The notes below the pieces were generated by a model. It was given only the letters and a program-made list of their open reading frames with translations. It was not told where the DNA came from and did not search any database. A DNA stretch of 5,994 bases. It comes from Candidatus Nanoarchaeia archaeon. GTDB taxonomy: Archaea; Nanobdellota; Nanobdellia; Woesearchaeales; CG1-02-33-12. Positions 1 to 5,280 of this stretch are shown here, piece by piece; position 1 is the first letter of the stretch, and every line of letters begins with the position of its first letter. Position numbers and translations under genes: made by a program. The stretch covers positions 1 through 5,994 of the forward strand of contig JAQTRH010000062.1 in assembly GCA_028711925.1 (NCBI GenBank), in the 5' to 3' direction.

Positions 1-531
1 GATGATAGGGGTACTGGGCAAGAAGCAGGAACAGAACCTTGTTATAATGTATTTGATAATTGTCGTTGTTGGAACAATGGTCACCATGGTTTTGCTATAG
101 AATACCAAAAAAATCTTATTATGAAAAATTGTTCTGCTTGGAATAATGGGAATTGTGGTTTTTACCTTACTGGACTTGAGGACTCTGAAATTAGTGATTG
201 TACTTCCTTTGGCAATAATGCAAACCCAAGTAAAACTTACTATGGCATATACATCAGAGGAGATTCTCATTATACTGGTGAAGATAATACCTTTACGAAT
301 GTTATTGTAAAAAATACCCAGAATGATAGGAGTGGAATTGGAATATATAATTCCAACAATACAACATTTATTGATTGTGAATCCTATGATGACCAAAGTA
401 CCAAGACACAGAAGTATGGGTTGCAAATAAATGATGATGTTAGCGGTGTAACCCTTGATAATTGTAAGTTATCACCAAATAAATATGGCGAGATTTATAA
501 TCGTGCAGGCGCAACAATAACACGGAACTAG
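1..531 (+). CDS. Parallel beta-helix repeat protein, 5'-truncated by window start
   Basis: The frame is open from base 1 to the TAG ending at 531, so only the C-terminal 176 residues are visible and the true start lies upstream. The sequence is a run of roughly 20-25-residue turns rich in Asn, Asp, Gly and Cys. Recurrent patterns such as 'NCSAWNNGNCGF', 'DCTSFGNN' and 'DCESYDD' are typical of right-handed parallel beta-helix (PbH1, pectate-lyase-like) folds, in which Asn and Cys side chains stack as ladders. It ends in the module 'SPNKYGEIYN', which recurs at the end of the downstream paralogue (1490-1806). No transmembrane or sorting segment is visible at the C-terminus. By family knowledge such proteins are usually exported and bind or cleave polysaccharides, or serve as surface structures. 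No catalytic residues can be assigned here, so enzyme activity is not claimed. Confidence 0.8.
   Translation, partial: DDRGTGQEAGTEPCYNVFDNCRCWNNGHHGFAIEYQKNLIMKNCSAWNNGNCGFYLTGLEDSEISDCTSFGNNANPSKTYYGIYIRGDSHYTGEDNTFTNVIVKNTQNDRSGIGIYNSNNTTFIDCESYDDQSTKTQKYGLQINDDVSGVTLDNCKLSPNKYGEIYNRAGATITRN
469..502 (+). repeat. 34-bp direct repeat, copy 1 (coding, end of beta-helix gene 1)
   Basis: These 34 bases are identical to 1744-1777. Both copies encode the same residues (LSPNKYGEIYN region) near the end of the tandem beta-helix genes, and similarity continues more weakly on both sides. The repeat is therefore best read as the most conserved part of a gene duplication, not as a mobile-element end. 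Confidence 0.85.
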
Positions 532-583
532 TAATAAATCATGTAATTTATGCTTATATTAAGTTAAGAAAAAATTAAATAGA

Positions 584-590
584 TATAAAA
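584..590 (+). promoter_or_regulatory. Candidate TATA box for the second beta-helix gene
   Basis: A TATAAAA stretch lies in the AT-rich 95-bp gap between the two beta-helix genes, about 37-43 bases upstream of the ATG at 627. With usual archaeal spacing, transcription would start near 612-615 and leave a leader of about 12-15 nt. A weak AAGG lies within that leader. The whole gap is A/T-rich, so the assignment is tentative. Confidence 0.35.
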
Positions 591-626
591 ATATTAATTT
601 AATGATTAACAAAAAAGGCAATTTAA

Positions 627-1493
627 ATGAGATTTAAAATAAAAAAGTTAATGTTTGTTTTCTTGTTTGTAGTTTTTTTTGTTGGAATGATAATACCAAA
701 TGTCTTGGCTGCTGAATATATATACCCTCAGGATTATGGTGCCACAGGCGACGGAACAAAAAACAATCCATGGGCAAATGACTGCATAGACAAAGCAATC
801 GCTGCAGCCAGTGAAGGGGATACAATCTATTTAAAGGCAGGATATTACCAACTATCAGGGGAATGTGTTATTAAAGAAGATAACTTAACTGTTATGGGTG
901 CTGGTATGGGGAAAACAATTGTCCTTACTGATGATGCTCATGGTTTCCTTTTTTTTGGGCGGGATTATATCACGATTGCAGATATGACTATAGATGGAAC
1001 TGCACAAGAATATACTTACAAGTTATATGGTATCTATCCTGCAAACTGTGATTATACTACAATTAGAAATGTAGAAATAAAAAACTGTAATAGTTGTGGG
1101 ATCAATAATTTTCAAACTAACTATGGTCTTTACGAGAACCTTTCCTTACACGATAACGGCGAGCATGGAATACATCCCGCTTCGAATCATCAGGATTTGA
1201 ATATGTACAATACTTACAGATATATCAATGCCTATAATAATACTAAATGTGGTTTTGATGACAGAGGTTCTTATACGCAAGGATATTCACATCATAATCT
1301 TGTTGAGAATATACATTGTTGGGGTAACGGACTGTATGGAATTATCTTTGAGCATCAAGATAACAGCATTCTTTCTAGTTCGAGTTCCCATGACAATGCT
1401 CGCTATGACATATACATCAAAGATTTAGATGATTTTACTTTTAAAGACTGTACTTATAAAACCATATATGAATACGATGTAAATTACAAGTAA
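627..1493 (+). CDS. Secreted pectate-lyase-like beta-helix protein, frame ends early
   Basis: The 288-residue product begins with a clear signal peptide: Lys-rich residues 2-7, a hydrophobic core at about 8-24, and VLA at 26-28 with cleavage likely after residue 28 or 29. This supports the ATG at 627. The mature N-terminus has the 'YPQDYGATGDGT' motif, followed by an Ala-rich helix and 'GDTIYLKAGYYQL'. That is the usual opening of the Pectate_lyase_3 / polygalacturonase-like right-handed beta-helix family. The rest is PbH1-type turns (for example 'RNVEIKNCNSCGINN' and 'NLSLHDNGEHGIHP'). The protein is probably exported and binds or acts on polysaccharide, but no active site can be assigned. 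Homology to the upstream gene continues past the TAA at 1491 in another frame (1490-1806), so this is likely the N-terminal part of an originally longer protein of roughly 390 residues. The 288-residue form could still fold, because beta-helices tolerate truncation. Confidence 0.8.
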   Translation: MRFKIKKLMFVFLFVVFFVGMIIPNVLAAEYIYPQDYGATGDGTKNNPWANDCIDKAIAAASEGDTIYLKAGYYQLSGECVIKEDNLTVMGAGMGKTIVLTDDAHGFLFFGRDYITIADMTIDGTAQEYTYKLYGIYPANCDYTTIRNVEIKNCNSCGINNFQTNYGLYENLSLHDNGEHGIHPASNHQDLNMYNTYRYINAYNNTKCGFDDRGSYTQGYSHHNLVENIHCWGNGLYGIIFEHQDNSILSSSSSHDNARYDIYIKDLDDFTFKDCTYKTIYEYDVNYK

Positions 1494-1806
1494 AGAATTG
1501 CTCTGCAGACCTCAGCGGCGAATATGGGCTTCTTTTGTTTGAGTGTAAGAATATTGAGGTTAAAAATATGATATTAAAAAATAGCAATGACTGGAGGTAT
1601 ATGTTTATAATCAAGATAACCATATTGGAGACACAAAACTAATTTCATGTCAATCTTATGATGACAGAGCAACCAAGATACAGCCTTACGGATTAGCATT
1701 AGTTGGCTCTAAACTTGATAAGATAACTCTCCCCAATTGTGCATTATCACCAAATAAATATGGCGAGATTTATAATCCTGCAGATGCAACGATAATCAAA
1801 AATTAG
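1490..1806 (+). pseudogene. Out-of-frame C-terminal remainder of beta-helix gene 2
   Basis: After the TAA at 1491-1493, reading from 1490 in the next frame gives 'VKNCSADLSGEYGLLLFE' and onward to 'LKNSND' (codon at 1589-1591). This parallels 'MKNCSAWNNGNCGFYL' and 'VKNTQND' of the upstream gene. From 1591 a third frame takes over ('LEVYVYNQDNHIGDTKL', 'CQSYDDRATK', 'LSPNKYGEIYN') and ends at the TAG at 1804-1806, matching the end of the upstream gene. Each junction (about 1472-1490 and about 1588-1591) is explained by one missing base. No start codon or ribosome site suggests independent translation. This is either a decaying paralogue or two indel errors in the assembled sequence. Confidence 0.75.
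1744..1777 (+). repeat. 34-bp direct repeat, copy 2 (end of beta-helix gene 2 remnant)
   Basis: Identical over 34 bases to 469-502. It encodes the same conserved C-terminal module in the out-of-frame remainder of the second beta-helix gene. The high nucleotide identity here, against looser similarity elsewhere, suggests recent duplication or gene conversion at the 3' end. Confidence 0.85.
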
Positions 1807-1824
1807 GATTTCTAGGAATTATGA

Positions 1825-1953
1825 TGCGGGGGAAGGGATTTGAACCCTCGTATCCACTAAGGAAATGGATGTCACATAGCGGATAAATCATCGCCGAAGC
1901 TCATCACTCAAATAACTTGAGTCCATCGCATTTGACCGCTCTGCCACCCCCGC
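1825..1953 (-). tRNA. tRNA-Leu(CAA) with 45-nt intron
   Basis: The cloverleaf can be drawn completely. The 7-bp acceptor stem pairs 1947-1953 with 1826-1832 (GCGGGGG/CCCCCGC), with discriminator A at 1825 and no encoded CCA. The D-arm has GCA/TGC closing GAGCGGTCAAA. The anticodon stem pairs 1922-1926 (ATGGA) with 1865-1869 (TCCAT). A 15-nt variable arm (1850-1864) makes this a class II tRNA. The T-arm is GAGGG-TTCAAAT-CCCTT (1833-1849). The anticodon loop reads C-T-CAA-G, with CAA at 1917-1919, and is then interrupted by an intron. The class II arm, discriminator A and CAA anticodon together give leucine (UUG codons). The mature length would be 84 nt. The gene is convergent with the beta-helix remnant and follows the coiled-coil operon on the same strand. 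Confidence 0.92.
1871..1915 (-). other. Archaeal tRNA intron (position 37/38)
   Basis: The 45-nt insert lies between G37 (1916) and A38 (1870), the usual place for archaeal introns cut by the tRNA splicing endonuclease at a bulge-helix-bulge. A near-canonical BHB can be drawn. CTCA (1921-1918) faces TGTG (1876-1873) with three pairs and one T-T mismatch, flanked by 3-nt bulges at 1917-1915 and 1872-1870 that place both cuts at the intron ends. The intron is too short to encode a protein. Its exact ends could be off by a base or so, because the helix is imperfect. Confidence 0.8.
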
Positions 1954-1975
1954 CTATGCTTAAGAATTAGTTTTT

Positions 1976-1983
1976 ATTATAAA
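1976..1983 (-). promoter_or_regulatory. TATA box of the tRNA-Leu gene
   Basis: On the minus strand TTTATAAT is centred about 26 bases upstream of the tRNA 5' end (1953), the standard archaeal TATA-to-start distance, and an A/G-containing stretch lies just upstream where the BRE is expected. It sits just after the stop codon of the upstream coiled-coil gene (1996), so the tRNA probably has its own promoter. Confidence 0.6.
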
Positions 1984-1995
1984 AAGCTTTTGAAA

Positions 1996-2355
1996 TCACA
2001 TGCTGTTAAGCCTTGCTTCTATCTCAGCCAAATCTGTTTCAAGCCTTGCTATTTCCTCATTCTCTATCTCAATTTTTTTAGATTTTTTGCACTTTTTTGT
2101 TTTATTAATCTCTTTATTCTCAGCCTGAATTCCCTGCCTTGGGAATGTCTTTTTCAAAAAAGAGAAAAGCTCCACTACCTCACCAATCTTTTCATTGAAT
2201 TCCACTATCTTTTTGCTTTTCTCATCTCTTATTGACATTATTTTCTCATAATCCTTTAAATTCTCTATTATCCTTTTAGAGGACTCAAGGAGGTTTTTTC
2301 TAAGCTCCTTTGGCTTTTTTATACCGACATAGAAATTATCATTGCTCTTTGCCAT
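1996..2355 (-). CDS. Small coiled-coil protein, third gene of operon (unknown function)
   Basis: A 119-residue, Lys/Glu-rich, soluble protein with no signal peptide or membrane segment. It opens with 'FYVGIKKPKELRKNLLESSK' (residues 8-27) and continues as a predicted helical region to about residue 71 ('FSFLKKTFP'). A charged Lys-rich linker follows (about 75-96), then a short C-terminal helix with heptad-like Leu/Ile spacing ('EEIARLETDLAEIEARL', about 100-116). The overall pattern is a helical hairpin or coiled coil. I do not recognise a characterised family. From memory it resembles short hypothetical proteins recurring in DPANN archaea. It lies 8 bp after the preceding gene's stop with no evident Shine-Dalgarno site, so translation probably depends on the upstream gene. 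Its partner proteins are likely the two genes before it. Confidence 0.8.
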   Translation of the reverse strand: MAKSNDNFYVGIKKPKELRKNLLESSKRIIENLKDYEKIMSIRDEKSKKIVEFNEKIGEVVELFSFLKKTFPRQGIQAENKEINKTKKCKKSKKIEIENEEIARLETDLAEIEARLNSM

Positions 2356-2363
2356 TTTAAAAT

Positions 2364-2585
2364 TTATAATTTCCCAAGCTCCTGGTCAACCAATTTAATC
2401 CTTTTTTCAATCTCTTCAAGGTTAGAGTCCCATTTGCTGAGCTGGTTGTATTCCTGAATCTTCAGCTCGCTTATGCTTTTTAATATGCTCTTTGCATCTT
2501 CAAGTTTTGCCTTAAGCAGATTAACTGTGCTGATTATTTTTTTGTAATCCTCAATTTTTATAAATACCTGCGCACTTTCCTGCAT
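2364..2585 (-). CDS. 73-residue coiled-coil protein, second gene of operon (unknown function)
   Basis: A short helical protein made almost entirely of one domain. It has a beta-like start 'VFIKIEDYKKII' (residues 7-18), then a long charged helix ending 'LEEIEKRIKLVDQEL'. This pattern (VF, Y and I near the start; LE, KRI and VD near the end) also forms the last 68 residues of the protein encoded just upstream, so the two are paralogues by domain. The start is supported by a GGTGAT ribosome site that overlaps the upstream stop codon. No catalytic motif, membrane segment or Cys cluster is visible. Pairing of two related small helical proteins suggests a hetero-oligomer or coiled-coil complex; that is inference. 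Confidence 0.85.
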   Translation of the reverse strand: MQESAQVFIKIEDYKKIISTVNLLKAKLEDAKSILKSISELKIQEYNQLSKWDSNLEEIEKRIKLVDQELGKL

Positions 2586-2588
2586 TAT

Positions 2589-2595
2589 ATCACCC
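2589..2595 (-). promoter_or_regulatory. Shine-Dalgarno site overlapping the upstream stop codon
   Basis: On the minus strand GGGTGAT precedes the ATG at 2585 by three bases. It matches the GGTGAT expected from the archaeal 16S rRNA 3' end. The TGA inside it (2592-2590) is the stop codon of the preceding gene, so termination and re-initiation are coupled. It is the only clear Shine-Dalgarno site I see in the operon. Confidence 0.65.
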
Positions 2596-3231
2596 TTTTG
2601 ATATTATATCATCAACTACCATTATCCTTTTCTGAAAACCTTCAAGAGATTTTTTTAGGATTTCCAGCTCTGAATTATCCTTCTGTCTTATTTTTTCAAG
2701 CTCAACTACAGATAATTCAAAATTTCTTGCAATTCCTGAAATCTCAATATAATTTACTATTCCTGTATATTTTTTTACATTTACAAAAACAGGCCCATCC
2801 TTCTCTTCTTCTTCAAAGGTTTCTCTGTCTAAGTCTATGACTCTTTCCTTTTTAATCTTTCTCTCTTGTTGTTTAACTTCTTTTTCTTGTTCAAAAGAAG
2901 AGACAAAATCAGAGAAATCTTTTATTTTATCATGAGTCTCCTTATCTAGAATACCAACATCATCTTCTTCAGGAGGTATTTCACTCTTTTTAAAACTTGG
3001 TCTTATTATCGGCCTTTCATTCATAGAAGGAATAGAAATTTCATTTTTGTTTAGATCCTCAAGAGGCTCTATTTTCGGCAAAGGATCTATGCCCTCATCA
3101 GGCATTGTTGGAAATTCAGGGAGTTCTGCAAGATTGTCAGAATCCCCTTCTAATTCAGGAGAAGGAGCTTCAGTTGGCAGTTCTTCCTTTTTTAGCTCCT
3201 CTTTCTTCTTATTGAACTTAAACATGGCCAT
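2590..3231 (-). CDS. Acidic, Pro-rich protein with C-terminal helical domain, first gene of operon
   Basis: A 213-residue soluble protein in two parts. Residues 1-145 are low-complexity: a Lys/Glu start ('KFNKKKEELKKEELP'), then Pro/Glu/Asp-rich sequence likely to be disordered, then a basic/acidic helix near 115-145. Residues 146-213 form a compact domain that opens 'GPVFVNVKKYTGIV' and ends 'LEGFQKRIMVVDDII', clearly related to the whole of the next protein. There is no signal peptide or transmembrane helix, so it is probably cytoplasmic. The start is either Met1 (3231) or Met3; Met1 fits the promoter spacing. The stop codon is part of the next gene's ribosome site. The function is unknown; a scaffold or tether with a flexible arm is a plausible inference, not shown by the sequence. 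Confidence 0.85.
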   Translation of the reverse strand: MAMFKFNKKKEELKKEELPTEAPSPELEGDSDNLAELPEFPTMPDEGIDPLPKIEPLEDLNKNEISIPSMNERPIIRPSFKKSEIPPEEDDVGILDKETHDKIKDFSDFVSSFEQEKEVKQQERKIKKERVIDLDRETFEEEEKDGPVFVNVKKYTGIVNYIEISGIARNFELSVVELEKIRQKDNSELEILKKSLEGFQKRIMVVDDIISKG

Positions 3232-3256
3232 TATAACAACATAATAAATGCCTGTC

Positions 3257-3265
3257 TATTAAAAA
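3257..3265 (-). promoter_or_regulatory. TATA box of the three-gene coiled-coil operon
   Basis: On the minus strand TTTTTAATA is centred about 30 bases upstream of the ATG at 3231. With archaeal spacing this puts transcription start at about 3233-3236, nearly at the start codon, which implies a leaderless or near-leaderless mRNA. This agrees with the absence of a ribosome site before that gene. The gap to the upstream pyr gene (3232-3306) holds nothing else recognisable. Confidence 0.5.
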
Positions 3266-3306
3266 CTTTTTGTAGTACTTAAGAATAGTTACATTTATTA
3301 AATGGT

Positions 3307-5280
3307 TTAATTAAAATTTATCTCCCTTCCCTTTATATCATTTACCCTTTGATTTTCAAAGACAATATTGCCATTTACGATGGTTACTAAAGGCCAGCCC
3401 TTAAACTTTTTTTCATTCCATGCAGACCATTTGCACTTTGTAAAAAGCTCTTCATTTTTTACAGTTTTTTCCTTGTTCATATCAACTATTGTTAAGTCAG
3501 CATCAAAACCCTGCTTTATCCTGCCCTTATTCTTGATGTTAAACATCTTCACAGGATTTTCAACAGTAAGCTTTACTAGTTTGCTTAAGGACAACTTTCC
3601 CTTATTTACTGCATCCAGCAAAAGAGGAAGCATTGTTTCCAGCCCAGGAATTCCATATGGCGGATTATCAGAATTTTTTTCATCTTTTGTATGAGGGGCA
3701 TGATCTGTTCCTATTCTATCAATGATTCCCTCATCAATCGCCCCCCACAGTGCGTCCTGGTCTTGTTTTGTTTTTAGTTCTGGCTTCATAAGAAAAAAAG
3801 AGTTTTTCTCATCATACTTTGTTAAGAATAAATGGTGAGGAGTTACCTCAACATAGATGTTGTTTTTGCCTTGCTTGTATTTTCTTATAATATCAATCTC
3901 TTTCTTTGAGCTTACATGGCATATTTGAAGGTGGTTATTGTGCTTTATTGCAAGTTTTATTGCTTTTTCAATATTCTTATGCTCCCCATGTATTGCGATT
4001 CTTTCAAAGTTTATAAAAATATTATTTAATTTATTATAATCATTTACAAGGAGGTTTCCTGTTGTCTTGTCCATATAAATTTTTAATGCTGCGACATTCT
4101 TAACTTTCTTAAATTCATCTATATTTTCTCCATTGGTTCCAAAATAAAATCCATAGTTAACAATGCTTTTTTTAGCAAGCTCTCTTTTTCTTTCTAAATC
4201 CTCAAAACTTATTATTGGTTTTTTGTTGTTTGGCATGTCAATAAATGTTGTAATTCCTCCTGCAGCAGCAGTGCAGCTTCCTGTAAAAAAGTCTTCCTTG
4301 TATTCATGTCCAGGCTCTCTCATATGAACATGAGAGTCTATTATTCCAGGCAGAACAATCTTTTCAGATGCATCAATAACCTTGTTTGCATTAAACTCAT
4401 TTTCTGATACTTCTTTTATAATTCCATCCTGAATAAGGATATTCTTTTTATCTAACTTTCCATCAATAAAGACCATTCCATTGTTTATTGCAGTAGTTTT
4501 ACTATTACATTTATTTATTTCAATTCTTTTTCCACTCTTTAGTTTTGCATATCTTCCAAAATCATTCATTTCCCTTAGTTGTTTTGAATTAAAAACTGGG
4601 CCGTCCTTGCAGACAAGTTTTTTTCCGCATGCACAACTACCGCATATTCCCACCCCGCAGAACATGAATCTTTCAAGCGATGCCTCAAAATCAATATTAA
4701 GTTGTTCTGCTATATCAAAAATTTGTTTCATCATTATTTCCGGACCGCATGCGTATATCATCTCATATTTTTCTTTTTCAATGATTTCCCTTAATTTTTT
4801 TGTTGCAAATCCTTTATAACCCTGGCTGCCATCATCCGTGCATAAATTCATATCAAATCTTTCCCTGAAAAACAAATCATTTTTGCATTTGCATCCAAAA
4901 ACAACCTTAGGGTTACCAAGTGATTCAATTAAAGTTGAAAGTCCTGCCAATCCCATCCCGCCCGCAACAACAATTGCTTTTTTTTCATAAATTGTAAAAC
5001 CCTTTCCCAATGGTCCCCTGTAAAACAATTCATCTCCTTTTTTCAAATTAAACAATTCTTTTGTAAAGCATCCTTTTAGCTCAACTGTAACAGCCATTGG
5101 TTTTTTGTATGATACGGCAAATGGTTTTTCATCAACATCAGGGAGCCATAGCATTATAAACTGTCCGGGGCTTATATTTATACCACAGTCAAAGAAAAAT
5201 GTCTTTGTCTTGTGATTTTCATCTTTGATTTCTTTTATTTTTATTTTTTTGTATCTTGATTTTTCTTTAATTTCCATCAT
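3307..5280 (-). CDS. PyrK-PyrC fusion: dihydroorotate dehydrogenase electron-transfer subunit / dihydroorotase
   Basis: A 657-residue two-part enzyme of de novo pyrimidine synthesis. Residues 1 to about 235 are PyrK: flavin-binding 'KPFAVSY' (52-58) and 'RGPLGKGF' (88-95), NAD-binding 'VVAGGMGLAGL' (104-114), 'ACGPEIMMK' (177-185), and [2Fe-2S] ligands Cys208, 213, 216 and 224 followed by 'KDGPVF'. The Cys216-224 gap of seven residues is shorter than in bacterial PyrK. Residues from about 268 to 657 are a class I dihydroorotase of the amidohydrolase superfamily: 'SHVHMREPG' with His317/His319 and Arg321, 'DMPNN' (348-352), Lys400 in 'ALKIYM' (possible carboxylated lysine), His431, His455, and Asp526 in 'GTDHAPH'. 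All expected metal and substrate residues seem present, so both halves look active. PyrC makes dihydroorotate, and PyrK carries electrons from PyrD to NAD+. The start overlaps the pyrD stop by 14 bp (ATGATG at 5280-5275; either Met is possible), implying translational coupling. Confidence 0.92.
   Translation of the reverse strand: MMEIKEKSRYKKIKIKEIKDENHKTKTFFFDCGINISPGQFIMLWLPDVDEKPFAVSYKKPMAVTVELKGCFTKELFNLKKGDELFYRGPLGKGFTIYEKKAIVVAGGMGLAGLSTLIESLGNPKVVFGCKCKNDLFFRERFDMNLCTDDGSQGYKGFATKKLREIIEKEKYEMIYACGPEIMMKQIFDIAEQLNIDFEASLERFMFCGVGICGSCACGKKLVCKDGPVFNSKQLREMNDFGRYAKLKSGKRIEINKCNSKTTAINNGMVFIDGKLDKKNILIQDGIIKEVSENEFNANKVIDASEKIVLPGIIDSHVHMREPGHEYKEDFFTGSCTAAAGGITTFIDMPNNKKPIISFEDLERKRELAKKSIVNYGFYFGTNGENIDEFKKVKNVAALKIYMDKTTGNLLVNDYNKLNNIFINFERIAIHGEHKNIEKAIKLAIKHNNHLQICHVSSKKEIDIIRKYKQGKNNIYVEVTPHHLFLTKYDEKNSFFLMKPELKTKQDQDALWGAIDEGIIDRIGTDHAPHTKDEKNSDNPPYGIPGLETMLPLLLDAVNKGKLSLSKLVKLTVENPVKMFNIKNKGRIKQGFDADLTIVDMNKEKTVKNEELFTKCKWSAWNEKKFKGWPLVTIVNGNIVFENQRVNDIKGREINFN

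Noticed and set aside
1228..1428. Open frame on the + strand inside the second beta-helix gene
   Set aside because: It is an alternate frame of a gene with a clear signal peptide and repeat structure, and its translation has no recognisable features.
1484..1494. Programmed frameshifting or stop readthrough at the end of beta-helix frame 1
   Set aside because: No slippery heptamer is present, and a second break at about 1590 would also be needed, so decay or sequence error is simpler.
469..1777. The two 34-bp repeats as attachment sites or ends of a mobile element
   Set aside because: Both copies lie at the same codon position in homologous coding sequence, with no integrase, transposase or terminal inverted repeat; gene duplication explains them.
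1891..1905. UUCG tetraloop hairpin inside the tRNA intron as a separate RNA element
   Set aside because: Only two Watson-Crick pairs close the UUCG loop before mismatches begin, so it is too weak to call.
1825..1953. tRNA-Ser instead of tRNA-Leu
   Set aside because: The long variable arm fits both, but the loop reads CAA and the discriminator base is A, both pointing to leucine.
1990..2235. Hydrophobic + strand frame that could look like a small membrane protein
   Set aside because: It is the reverse of the Lys/Glu-rich coiled-coil gene and has no promoter or ribosome site; the apparent membrane segment is an antisense artefact.
3266..3306. Terminator after the PyrK-PyrC gene
   Set aside because: The gap has short T tracts but no hairpin, and the T tract overlaps the proposed TATA box; there is not enough to separate a terminator from AT-rich background.
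4481..4819. Open frame on the + strand opposite the PyrK domain
   Set aside because: It is antisense to strongly conserved PyrK-PyrC coding sequence; its hydrophobic Phe/Ser/Leu content is the usual result of reading Lys/Glu-rich codons backwards.
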